From Chloroflexota bacterium (GTDB taxonomy: Bacteria > Chloroflexota > Limnocylindria > Limnocylindrales > CSP1-4), in contig JAJYEB010000042.1 of the NCBI GenBank assembly GCA_021790375.1, forward strand, positions 1-10,193: a stretch of 10,193 bases of DNA, read 5' to 3'. The translations under genes and the position numbers were made by a program. Of this stretch, positions 1 to 5,725 are shown piece after piece. The notes below the pieces were generated by a model. It had not been told where the DNA came from. It was given only the letters and a program-made list of their open reading frames with translations, and did not search any database. How positions within the stretch are numbered: position 1 is the first letter of the stretch; each line of letters starts with the position of its first letter.

Positions 1-797
1 TGTTCGACTCGCGCGGCGACATCGTGACCAACGCGCACGTCGCGGGCACCTCGACGTCCTTCACCGTCACCCTGGCCACGGGCCGCACCGTCAAGGGGAC
101 GCTGGTGGGTGAGTTCGTGCCGAACGATATCGCCGTGATCAAGGTCTCCGCGACGGGCCTGCAGCCCGCCACGTTCGGTGACTCGTCGAACCTGGCCGTC
201 GGCGACATCGTGCTGGCGATGGGCAACCCGCTGGGCCTGCAGAGCAGCGTGACCGAGGGGATCGTGAGCGCGCTCGGACGGACGGTCTCCGAGCCGAACG
301 GGACCGCACTCCCCGACGTCATCCAGACCAGCGCTGCGATCAACCCCGGAAACAGCGGTGGCGCGCTCGTCGACCTCAACGGGCACGTGGTCGGCATCCC
401 GACGCTCGCCGCGTCCGATCCCCAGATGGGGGGCGCGGCCGCGGGCATCGGGTTCGCGATCCCGGGCAACATAGCCCGGGACCTGGCGAGTCAGATCATC
501 CGGTACGGCAAGGTCATCGACTCGCACCGCGCGTTCCTCGGCATCGAGAGCGCCGACCTTTCGTCCGGAGGAGGGGCACTGGTCTACTCCACCGTGGCCG
601 GGGGGCCGGCCGCGAAGGCAGGCCTGGTGGCAGGTGACATCATCACGGGGGTGGACGGGCAGCCCACACCATCGGCGGGCACCCTGGCGGCGGTGCTGGC
701 GGGGCTCAAGCCGGGTCAGACGGTCCCGGTCAACGTCACGCACCAGGATGGAAGTCAGTCGACGGTGCGCGTGACCCTGGGCCAACTCCCGGGGTGA
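1..797 (+). CDS. HtrA/DegP-family trypsin-like serine protease with C-terminal PDZ domain (5' truncated)
   Basis: The frame is open from base 3 and enters from upstream, so the start, any signal peptide or membrane anchor and the first part of the protease domain are missing; 264 codons are visible. The catalytic triad of the S1C family can be read directly: His in IVTNAHV (bases 36-38), Asp in NDIAVIKV (126-128) and Ser in NPGNSGGALVD (354-356). The oxyanion and substrate-pocket region (GIGFAIP) follows. From about base 525 a PDZ domain begins with a typical FLGIE segment and has GGPAAKAGLVAGDIITGVDG in its core. Members of this family degrade or refold misfolded proteins outside the cytoplasm or at the membrane, and the PDZ domain binds exposed C-termini. 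The protein stops just after the single PDZ domain, as is usual for DegS/HtrA-type proteins of Gram-positive-like lineages. Family assignment is secure; the exact paralogue is not. Confidence 0.95.
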   Translation, partial: FDSRGDIVTNAHVAGTSTSFTVTLATGRTVKGTLVGEFVPNDIAVIKVSATGLQPATFGDSSNLAVGDIVLAMGNPLGLQSSVTEGIVSALGRTVSEPNGTALPDVIQTSAAINPGNSGGALVDLNGHVVGIPTLAASDPQMGGAAAGIGFAIPGNIARDLASQIIRYGKVIDSHRAFLGIESADLSSGGGALVYSTVAGGPAAKAGLVAGDIITGVDGQPTPSAGTLAAVLAGLKPGQTVPVNVTHQDGSQSTVRVTLGQLPG

Positions 798-805
798 ACG
801 AGGAG

Positions 806-818
806 GTGGCTCCGGCGG
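806..818. repeat. Direct repeat of the tRNA-Asn 3' end (distal att-like copy)
   Basis: GTGGCTCCGGCGG here is identical, in the same orientation, to 2176-2188, which covers the last 12 bases of the tRNA-Asn gene including the encoded CCA plus one flanking base. It lies 9 bases after the htrA stop codon. A short copy of a tRNA 3' end on the far side of accessory DNA is the classic footprint of site-specific integration. No integrase is visible, and a chance match of GC-rich DNA remains possible. Confidence 0.45.
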
Positions 819-946
819 CCCGGCGCCGGTTGTGCACTGAATTCGCGGGGGAACGGCTGAGAACCGCATCTCGCTCCCCCGTCCCGCCGGACTCGGGAGT
901 GGCTGAAGGTCGCCCTCATCGAGTGCGCGACATGCCACCAGGTGGT

Positions 947-1201
947 CTACGCGATGGCGTTTCCCTTGCTTGCGGGCAGCCTGCAGGTGTGCGGCTGTCC
1001 GGAGAGCCTGTCCTTGATGGTCCGCCTCAGCGAAGATGCGGGCAGCGTGGCGTGCGCAGCCTGCGCCCACGCCCGGCCGAAGCGCTGAAAGGCGGCCTGC
1101 TTGCTGACTCCCAAGGCCTCCCCCGCTTCCCGCCAGGAGTGCGTCTCCAGGGCGCGGGGGGCCGAGCGCCCCTGTTGCGGACCCTCGGAAACGGATCCCA
1201 A
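947..1201 (-). pseudogene. Probable remnant of a helix-turn-helix protein
   Basis: This 84-codon frame contains a good helix-turn-helix at residues 22-42 (SWREAGEALGVSKQAAFQRFG). It resembles the DNA-binding segment of small actinobacterial and Chloroflexota HTH proteins of the form 'SW.EIG.ALGVSRQAAFQRFG'. In that family the motif normally follows a longer helical N-terminal segment. Here the frame is closed by a TAG (1202-1204) immediately before the only upstream start, a TTG, and no Shine-Dalgarno sequence precedes it. Downstream of the HTH the sequence (SLRRTIKDRLSG and beyond) matches nothing I recognise. I read this as a 5'-truncated, decaying gene fragment. A short functional DNA-binding protein starting at the TTG cannot be excluded. 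It sits between the two att-like repeats, downstream of vapC on the same strand. Confidence 0.4.
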
Positions 1202-1269
1202 CTAGAACAGATGGTCTTGTCGAGAGGGCTCGGCCCGACAAACCGGCGAGGCCGCAGGTCGAGGAGGAG

Positions 1270-1689
1270 CTACCGGGACGCCCCGGGCACCGGGACCGGC
1301 CGGACTGTCAGGCCGTCGATGTCCACGAAGTCGGCCGGGTTGCAGGTGTAGAGGGGCAACCCGTTGGCGATCGCGGTGGCCGCGATCAAGGCATCGAACG
1401 CGCGTGCAGCCCGCTTGCGGCCGGATCGGCGGAACGACGCGGCCACCTGCCCGAAGGCGCGAGCGCCGGCCGCGTCGAACGGGATCGGGTCGAAATCGGC
1501 TTCCGCCTGCTGGACATGCGCGAGGCGGCGGGCACGTTCGACTTCGTCGTCCGTGATGAGCGGGCCGGCGGAGAGTTCCGCGAGGGTGATCGCAGAGATC
1601 AACGGGACATGGGGGAGCACGGAGACATCGGCGATGCGCGGCAGCAGGAGCAGGGTGCTCGTATCGAGCAGGCCCTCCGGGTCGCTCAC
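1270..1689 (-). CDS. vapC: VapC-type PIN-domain ribonuclease toxin
   Basis: This 139-residue protein has the PIN-domain layout of VapC toxins, Mg2+-dependent endoribonucleases that typically cut tRNA or rRNA. The acidic active-site residues are visible: Asp9 in LLDTSTL, Glu38 in TLAELSAGP, Asp99 in RAFDALIAATA, and Asp120 in CNPADF near the C-terminus. Length matches the usual 125-145 residues. The start is GTG at 1689-1687; its last bases overlap the vapB stop as GTGA, so translation is coupled and the antitoxin is made first. It is the second gene of a two-gene operon transcribed leftward. All catalytic positions are present, so the toxin looks active. Target specificity cannot be read from the sequence. 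Confidence 0.93.
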   Translation of the reverse strand: MSDPEGLLDTSTLLLLPRIADVSVLPHVPLISAITLAELSAGPLITDDEVERARRLAHVQQAEADFDPIPFDAAGARAFGQVAASFRRSGRKRAARAFDALIAATAIANGLPLYTCNPADFVDIDGLTVRPVPVPGASR

Positions 1690-1922
1690 AGCTCGTTGTC
1701 GATGAGCGCGTCGATGTCCTGGCGCAACGCACCCGGGTCGAGTGGCGGCAATCGGCGCCAGCGTTCGACGAGTTCGGCAGCGCGCAGGCCCCGCGGACGG
1801 AGTGGTCGCAGCTCTGCCACCGGGCGACCGTCTCGGGTGACGGTCACGTGCACGCCGGCCTCCACGCGATCCACCACCTCGCCGCCGCGATTGCGCAGCT
1901 CCCTGATCGTCACGGTATCCAT
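1686..1922 (-). CDS. vapB: VapB antitoxin, Phd/YefM-type fold
   Basis: This 78-residue protein begins MDTVTIRELRNRGGEVVDRV and continues with VTVTRDGRPVAELRPL. That is the N-terminal DNA-binding and dimerisation domain of Phd/YefM-type antitoxins. The C-terminal part, with the ERWRRLPPLDPGALRQDIDALI segment, is the likely VapC-neutralising tail. The start is a choice between ATG at 1922-1920 and ATG at 1931-1929 (MAVMDT). I prefer 1922 because a -35-like CTGACG (1957-1952), 16-bp spacer and -10-like TACCAT (1935-1930) would place the transcription start at or next to this ATG, and no Shine-Dalgarno sequence precedes either ATG. The frame stays open to 2117, but that extension looks like noncoding shadow. 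The protein is expected to bind VapC and repress its own operon at the palindrome just upstream. Confidence 0.9.
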   Translation of the reverse strand: MDTVTIRELRNRGGEVVDRVEAGVHVTVTRDGRPVAELRPLRPRGLRAAELVERWRRLPPLDPGALRQDIDALIDNEL

Positions 1923-1929
1923 GACGGCC

Positions 1930-1957
1930 ATGGTATCACCCGTGATACATGCGTCAG
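1930..1957 (-). promoter_or_regulatory. vapBC promoter with inverted-repeat operator
   Basis: A perfect 7-bp inverted repeat with a 2-bp centre, GTATCAC-CC-GTGATAC, spans 1933-1948. It lies directly upstream of vapB in a locally A/T-richer patch. On the - strand it fills the gap between a -35-like CTGACG (1957-1952) and a -10-like TACCAT (1935-1930). Antitoxins of this family repress their own operon by binding such palindromes, so this is the likely VapB or VapBC operator. The palindrome is seen directly; the promoter hexamers are inferred. Confidence 0.7.
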
Positions 1958-2175
1958 GGTTGCGCGCGGCGCGGTGGGGCGGCGGCAGGGGATGCCTGGT
2001 CGGGGCGAGAGGGCTTGGCCGCGCGGAACCGATGTCATGGGCGACGCCGGTAGCGGATCGGCGGCGCCGGGCCGCCCGGCGGATGGACGATGCGCAGCTC
2101 CCGGCCGGACCGAGCACGCGGCGGCTGGGCGGCGTCGAACTTGTTGGGCGTCAACCGCCCGGATTCAGTAACAGA

Positions 2176-2188
2176 GTGGCTCCGGCGG
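2176..2188. repeat. Direct repeat within the tRNA-Asn 3' end (proximal att-like copy)
   Basis: This copy of GTGGCTCCGGCGG is made of the 3'-terminal 12 bases of the tRNA-Asn gene (acceptor stem, discriminator base and CCA, read on the opposite strand) plus one flanking base. It matches 806-818 exactly. The two copies enclose about 1.36 kb carrying the HTH remnant and vapBC. Confidence 0.45.
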
Positions 2189-2252
2189 TAGGACTCGAAC
2201 CTACGACCAAGCGGTTAACAGCCGCCCGCTCTACCGACTGAGCTACGCCGGA
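2177..2252 (-). tRNA. tRNA-Asn (anticodon GTT)
   Basis: The 76-base - strand sequence folds as a complete cloverleaf. The acceptor stem is TCCGGCG/CGCCGGA. The D stem is GCTC/GAGC with GG in the loop. The anticodon stem is GGCGG/CCGCT with loop CTGTTAA, giving anticodon GTT for asparagine. The T stem is GTAGG/CCTAC with loop TTCGAGT. The discriminator base is G, and the 3' CCA is encoded. A small inverted repeat (GGGCG-5 nt-CGCCC, 2146-2160) lies 16 bases past the 3' end but has no T-run, so I do not call it a terminator. Confidence 0.97.
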
Positions 2253-2266
2253 TCGGCAACCCGGGG

Positions 2267-2272
2267 AGTATA
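2267..2272 (-). promoter_or_regulatory. -10 element of the tRNA-Asn promoter
   Basis: TATACT on the - strand ends 14 bases before the tRNA 5' end, which puts the transcription start about 7-8 bases upstream of the mature tRNA. No clear -35 hexamer is visible. The place where the spacer should be is occupied by a perfect 14-bp palindrome (2278-2291, CCGGCGCGCGCCGG). The same TATACT hexamer precedes the Nudix gene. Confidence 0.55.
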
Positions 2273-2337
2273 GCGGACCGGCGCGCGCCGGGATCGGCAC
2301 GGGGCGGTCGAGCGCGCTCCTGCGGCACCACGTCGAC

Positions 2338-2365
2338 CGCGGCCGGTGGCGACATGTCGGCCGCG
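2338..2365 (-). terminator. Possible stem-loop terminator after the PHP gene
   Basis: CGCGGCCG (2338-2345) and CGGCCGCG (2358-2365) form a perfect 8-bp stem with a 12-base loop, 55 bases past the stop of the PHP gene and before the tRNA promoter. There is no T-tract, so intrinsic termination is uncertain. In very GC-rich genomes such hairpins can also be chance. Confidence 0.25.
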
Positions 2366-2420
2366 CCCGGCGGCACCCGTCGCCCGCACTCCGGCGGGGC
2401 GTTCGCATGCTCCTCCTGCG

Positions 2421-3566
2421 TCAGGGAGGGGTGAGCACCACGGGGTTGGTATAGGCCCACGGCTCCCCGAAGCGCCGGGCCTCGAGCCGGTACGACCCGG
2501 GACCGGGCGCCTCCACCCGCAGGCTCCTTCCGGACCCGCGCGCGATTTCCGTCCCGTCCCTCAGCAGGCGAAGCGCGGCATGCCGCGGACTGTGAACCCG
2601 CAGCTCGGCGCCGCCGGCCCACGCCAGCCACTCGCCTGGGCCGGCCTCTCGTCCGTCCGGACCCGCCGCGGTCAACTCGAGGCCGAGCGCATCGCCCAGC
2701 CTGCGGTTGGCGAAGTACAGCCGCCCGTCCGCGATGGCCGACAGGATGGCGGCACGCGCCGGCTCGATGTCGGCCGGGAGCGGCTCCGCGAGGCGCAGGT
2801 AGTTGGTGAACGTCCGGAATACCTGTGCGTACGGGAAGATGGTGAGCGTGCGCCCCAGCGCTCGGATCCTGAACGCGTGCACGTCGGTGCCGCTCACGCC
2901 CACCGTGAGGCGGTCCCCGCCGGCAAACCCCGGGCGAACGGGGGGCGGGCCGGCCGCCCTGCGCCGCGAGGCGCGCGGGGCGGGGGCGCCCTGGTCGGGA
3001 ACCACCGGCACGTTCAGCGCGTCCCACCAGCGCAGCACGCGATCGGCGGGGCCCTGGAGCCCGGTCCCCGGCAGCAGCACGTGCAGCAGCCGGTTGGCGG
3101 GCGTCAGGCGCTCGGCCCACTCGCTCATGTAGTTCCACAGCTCGATCCCGCGCATGCCCCGCACGTTCCAGTCGTGCCACGGATACGGCGGCAGCTCGGG
3201 GATCGCGACGCCGCGCCGCTCGTCCGGGTGCGCCAGGTGCGTGAGGGCGCCGCGGTTGCCCAGGATGGCGATCGCCTCGGCCGGGGGGATCGTCGGGTCG
3301 AGCGGCTCGTCGCCCAGGGCTGCGCGCTCGCCGTAGACGAGCATGTGGTCGCCCCCGTCGGGCGTCCACTCGTAGCCGACGATCACCACGAGGCCGTCGT
3401 GGACCCCCTCGAACCCCCGGTAGGTCGGCGCCAGCGTGTTGTGGTCGGTCATCCCGATCCACTCCAGGCCGGCCCGCCGTGCGGCCCGCGCGATCTCGTC
3501 GAGGTCGCCGGTGCCGTCGCTGAACCGGGAGTGGATGTGGAGCGCCCCCGGGCTGTGATGGGTCAC
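2421..3566 (-). CDS. PHP-domain metallohydrolase, CehA/McbA-like, with C-terminal beta-sandwich-like region
   Basis: The 381-residue protein opens with the PHP metal site: His10 and His12 in LHIHSRFSDG, Asp41-His42 in MTDHNTL, Glu66 in GYEWTPD, His110 and His113 in LTHLAHP, Glu142 in GIELWN, and the late Asp228/His230 pair in GVSGTDVHAF. PHP domains bind two or three metal ions and hydrolyse phosphoesters; some CehA/McbA relatives act on carbamates or amides, so the substrate is open. After the PHP core, residues about 245-381 include the FTNYLRL and YFANR segments typical of this subfamily and a C-terminal region resembling an Ig-like sandwich. No signal peptide is visible. Unusual is an Arg/Pro/Ala-rich stretch of about 25 residues (about 193-218) just before the last metal motif. 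The GTG start is chosen because it lies 6 bases from a -10-like TAGTAT. The gene is divergent from the Nudix hydrolase across 19 bases. Confidence 0.88.
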   Translation of the reverse strand: MTHHSPGALHIHSRFSDGTGDLDEIARAARRAGLEWIGMTDHNTLAPTYRGFEGVHDGLVVIVGYEWTPDGGDHMLVYGERAALGDEPLDPTIPPAEAIAILGNRGALTHLAHPDERRGVAIPELPPYPWHDWNVRGMRGIELWNYMSEWAERLTPANRLLHVLLPGTGLQGPADRVLRWWDALNVPVVPDQGAPAPRASRRRAAGPPPVRPGFAGGDRLTVGVSGTDVHAFRIRALGRTLTIFPYAQVFRTFTNYLRLAEPLPADIEPARAAILSAIADGRLYFANRRLGDALGLELTAAGPDGREAGPGEWLAWAGGAELRVHSPRHAALRLLRDGTEIARGSGRSLRVEAPGPGSYRLEARRFGEPWAYTNPVVLTPP

Positions 3567-3585
3567 GAACCTATACTACGGGGCC
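3567..3585. promoter_or_regulatory. Compact bidirectional promoter between the PHP and Nudix genes
   Basis: Only 19 bases separate the two start codons. They contain the symmetric core TATACTA. On the + strand TATACT (3572-3577) lies 8 bases before the Nudix ATG; on the - strand TAGTAT (3578-3573) lies 6 bases before the PHP GTG. Both would start transcription at or next to the first base of the coding sequence, giving leaderless mRNAs. No Shine-Dalgarno sequence fits in the gap, and no convincing -35 hexamers are seen inside either gene. Confidence 0.6.
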
Positions 3586-4179
3586 ATGACGCACGAGCGG
3601 GAACGGGGCGGCGACGCGCGGCTGCGCGAGACGACCATCGCGAAGCGGGTCGTCTACCAGGGGAACTACCTCACGTTCCGCATCGATGCGGTGCGCGACT
3701 CCGGAGGCGGGGAGCACGAGCGCGAGCTGGTGCTCCACCCCGGCGCGGTCGCGATCGTCCCGATCGACGACGACGACGTGCTGCTCGTGCGCCAGTGGAG
3801 GCACGCGACCGGCGGACCGCTGCTGGAGATCCCGGCAGGGACGGTGGACCTGCTCGAGGACGGCACGCCCGAGGACCCCGCGGTGTGCGCGGCCCGGGAA
3901 CTCGGCGAGGAGACCGGCACGCAGGCGGCACGCTGGCGCCACCTGGGCGTGTTCTGGACGGCACCGGGCTTCACCGACGAGCACATGCACCTCTACCTTG
4001 CCCAGGACCTCTCTCCGGCTCCCGATGGCGTCGGCCCGGAGCCCGACGAACGGCTGGAGCTGGTGCGGATGCCATGGCGTGACGCGGTGGCCGCCGCGGA
4101 GCGGGGAGAGATCGAGGACGCGAAGTCGCTGGTCGGGCTGCTGCAGCTGGCACGGCTGGCGGACCGCGGCGAGCTCTAG
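3586..4179 (+). CDS. Nudix hydrolase, ADP-ribose pyrophosphatase-like
   Basis: This 197-residue protein has the fold order of ADP-ribose pyrophosphatases: an N-terminal beta region (VVYQGNYLTFRID), a strand block ending VLLVRQWRHATGGPLLEIPAG, the Nudix helix AARELGEETG (residues 102-111, with metal-binding Glu105, Glu108 and Glu109), and the APGFTDE motif (126-132) characteristic of the ADPRase subgroup. Such enzymes cleave ADP-ribose or related nucleotide sugars to AMP plus a sugar phosphate. Compared with the canonical GX5EX7REUXEEXGU box, the loop between the first Gly (Gly85) and Glu96 is about five residues longer (TVDLLEDGTP). The gene starts at ATG 3586 and shows no Shine-Dalgarno sequence but has a -10-like TATACT 8 bases upstream. 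It is divergent from the PHP gene and convergent with the TPR gene, ending 4 bases from its stop codon. Confidence 0.93.
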   Translation: MTHERERGGDARLRETTIAKRVVYQGNYLTFRIDAVRDSGGGEHERELVLHPGAVAIVPIDDDDVLLVRQWRHATGGPLLEIPAGTVDLLEDGTPEDPAVCAARELGEETGTQAARWRHLGVFWTAPGFTDEHMHLYLAQDLSPAPDGVGPEPDERLELVRMPWRDAVAAAERGEIEDAKSLVGLLQLARLADRGEL

Positions 4180-4183
4180 CGGC

Positions 4184-4762
4184 TCAGAGCACCGTGGGGG
4201 GCTGCGGGCCCTCCAGCCGTGCGAGCGCGTTCCGGTAGAGGCGCGAGTCGGGAGCGAGTGCCACCGCAAGCCGCAGGTGGGTGCGGGCCTCGTCGGTCCG
4301 GCCCAGTCGCTTGAGGCTCTGACCGAGCGCGAAGTGCGCGTAGGGCAGCGACGGGTCGACCTCCAGCAGTTCGCCGAAGACCTCCGCGGCGCGCTCGTGC
4401 TGTCCGCTGTTGTAGCAGGCCCGCCCGAGTGCCTCGATGATGGATCCGCGCCGCGGTTCGAGCCGGGCCGCCCGCTCGAGGAGGACGGCCGCCTGCGCGT
4501 AGTGCCGCCGGCGCATCAACGCGTGGCCCCGCTGGAGCAGCCCGTACGCGGTCTCGCGCTCCAGCAGCTCGGCGACCGCTCGCTCCTCGCTGGTCATCGG
4601 CGCTGCCTCCCCGCCGCCTTCGTCGCCCGGAGAGCCGGAGGGGCCAGCACCGGTGGGCGCGGGGTTCTGCTCGTCGGGCCGTGCGTCGTCGCCGGGCCGC
4701 GCAGCGTCGGCCGGCCGTGCGTCGTCCGTGCCATCGTCGGGCGCGGGAGTCCGCTCGCTCAT
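4184..4762 (-). CDS. Small tetratricopeptide-repeat protein
   Basis: The 192-residue protein has an acidic, Pro/Ala/Gly-rich, probably disordered N-terminus (residues 1-55) with a short internal repetition around ARP-D (DDARPAD, AARPGD, DARPDE). Three consecutive 34-residue TPR motifs follow (about 73-106, 107-140, 141-174), showing the expected small/large hydrophobic pattern and Pro at the repeat ends (LEPRRG, VDPSLP, LAPDSR). TPR arrays make protein-protein contacts; no catalytic motif or membrane segment is visible, so the function is unknown. ATG 4762 is chosen because GGGAGG (4776-4771) lies 8 bases upstream. An ATG at 4801 would add 13 residues but has a weaker ribosome site. The gene converges on the Nudix gene with a 4-base gap. 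Confidence 0.87.
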   Translation of the reverse strand: MSERTPAPDDGTDDARPADAARPGDDARPDEQNPAPTGAGPSGSPGDEGGGEAAPMTSEERAVAELLERETAYGLLQRGHALMRRRHYAQAAVLLERAARLEPRRGSIIEALGRACYNSGQHERAAEVFGELLEVDPSLPYAHFALGQSLKRLGRTDEARTHLRLAVALAPDSRLYRNALARLEGPQPPTVL

Positions 4763-4845
4763 CCCGGAATCCTCCCACGCCTCCGGCATTGCGTCCCGCA
4801 TGCGTCCCTGGCGCCCTGCTGCGCGGGCCGGGCACCAGCGTGGCG

Positions 4846-4876
4846 GGCCCCGGCCATGTCGACCGCCGGCCGGGCC
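4846..4876 (-). terminator. Possible stem-loop terminator after the first SDR gene
   Basis: On the - strand, GGCCCGGCC and GGCCGGGGCC form a stem (one bulged G) around a 12-base loop, starting 3 bases after the SDR stop codon at 4880. It has no T-tract, so this could be a GC-type terminator or an mRNA 3'-end stabiliser. It lies between the SDR gene and the TPR gene, which has its own ribosome site further on. Confidence 0.35.
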
Positions 4877-4879
4877 ACA

Positions 4880-5665
4880 TCAGCCCCCGGCCAGGCCACC
4901 GCCGTCGACCACGAGCGTGGTGCCGGTCACGTACGCGGCCTCGTCCGAGGCGAGGTACAGGATCGACGCCGCGATCTCCTCCGGGGTGCCGACCCGGCCC
5001 AGCGGCCGACCCGCCGCCGATTCGGCGATCCCCTCCCGCGTCGGCATTCCGAGCTGGCGAAACTCGTCGCGGAGCAGGGCGGTGTCGGTGTCTCCCGGAC
5101 ACACGCAGTTCACCCGGATTCCCTCCGGCCCGTGGTCGATCGCCAGGGCCCGCGTGAGGTTGATCACGACGGCCTTCGTCGCCGCGTAGCTCACCGAGCG
5201 TGGGCCGGCGACCAGGCCCCAGCCGGATCCGAGCGTGACGATCGCACCGCCGCCGCGCTCACGCATCCGCGGGATGGCCGCGCGGCAGCAGCGGAACACC
5301 GCGGTCAGGTTCACCGCGAGGACCTCGTCCCACTCGGCGTCGCTCGTCTCGATCGCGGTGTGGCGCCGGATGACGCCGGCCGCGGTCACCAGCACGTCGA
5401 GCCCCCCGAACGCCGTCACCACCGCATCGACCGCCCGGGCCGGCGTTTCGGGGTGCACCAGGTCGAGCGGGAGGGACAGCGCCCGTCCTCCCGCTGCCGC
5501 GATCGCCCCCACGACCCGCGCGAGCCCGGCCTCGTCGCGGTCGGCCAGCCCCACGGCCGCTCCCTCGGCCGCAAACCGGATCGCCGTCGCCGCACCGATC
5601 CCGGACGCTGCCCCGGTCACCAGCGCGATCCGTCCCGCCAGGAGGCCGCCCGATGTGGCTGGCAT
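4880..5665 (-). CDS. Short-chain dehydrogenase/reductase (classical SDR)
   Basis: This 261-residue classical SDR has the cofactor motif TGAASGIG (residues 17-24). Asp42 at the end of the second strand (GLADRD) normally selects NAD(H) over NADP(H). It also has VTAAG in place of the usual NNAG, Asn119, and the catalytic Ser147, Tyr160 and Lys164 (LGSGWG and SYAATK). The C-terminus, with ASDEAAYVTG and LVVDGGG, is typical of FabG-like and sugar- or polyol-oxidising SDRs. The reaction is NAD-linked alcohol/ketone interconversion; the substrate cannot be told. ATG 5665 is chosen because it follows a strong GGAGG (5675-5671) at 5 bases. The open frame upstream to 5737 lies in the promoter gap and is not counted. 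It is divergent from a second SDR, suggesting a shared regulator and possibly a shared substrate class. Confidence 0.93.
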   Translation of the reverse strand: MPATSGGLLAGRIALVTGAASGIGAATAIRFAAEGAAVGLADRDEAGLARVVGAIAAAGGRALSLPLDLVHPETPARAVDAVVTAFGGLDVLVTAAGVIRRHTAIETSDAEWDEVLAVNLTAVFRCCRAAIPRMRERGGGAIVTLGSGWGLVAGPRSVSYAATKAVVINLTRALAIDHGPEGIRVNCVCPGDTDTALLRDEFRQLGMPTREGIAESAAGRPLGRVGTPEEIAASILYLASDEAAYVTGTTLVVDGGGLAGG

Positions 5666-5725
5666 GCGTCCCTCCCCTCTCCCCGCCGGCACCGGAACCG
5701 CCGTGAGCCCCGGCGGACGGACGAA

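Larger units (their letters stand above)
798..1269. other. Gene-poor stretch between htrA and vapC
   Basis: These 472 bases hold no convincing intact gene. The contents are an att-like 13-bp direct repeat of the tRNA-Asn end (806-818), a cysteine-rich open frame without a usable start on the + strand (861-1088), and a probable helix-turn-helix gene remnant on the - strand (947-1201). The last 68 bases before vapC (1202-1269) show nothing recognisable. The mixture of short, unsupported frames suggests decayed sequence rather than a compact regulatory region. Confidence 0.5.

Noticed and set aside
1202..1732. Open frame of 176 codons on the - strand overlapping vapC and vapB
   Set aside because: It overlaps both toxin-antitoxin genes in another frame and is Arg/Pro-rich with no motif.
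1932..2117. N-terminal extension of vapB to 2117
   Set aside because: The extra 62 residues are low-complexity and pass through the operator palindrome. The antitoxin family begins at the VTIREL segment.
2146..2160. Inverted repeat GGGCG-TCAAC-CGCCC downstream of tRNA-Asn as an intrinsic terminator
   Set aside because: A 5-bp stem without a following T-run is too weak to call.
2346..4082. Very long open frame (578 codons) on the + strand across the PHP gene into the Nudix gene
   Set aside because: It is antisense to the PHP gene and out of frame with the Nudix gene. Its translation is Arg/Pro/Gly/Ala-rich without motifs, while the overlapped frames carry complete catalytic signatures. Long shadow frames are expected at this G+C.
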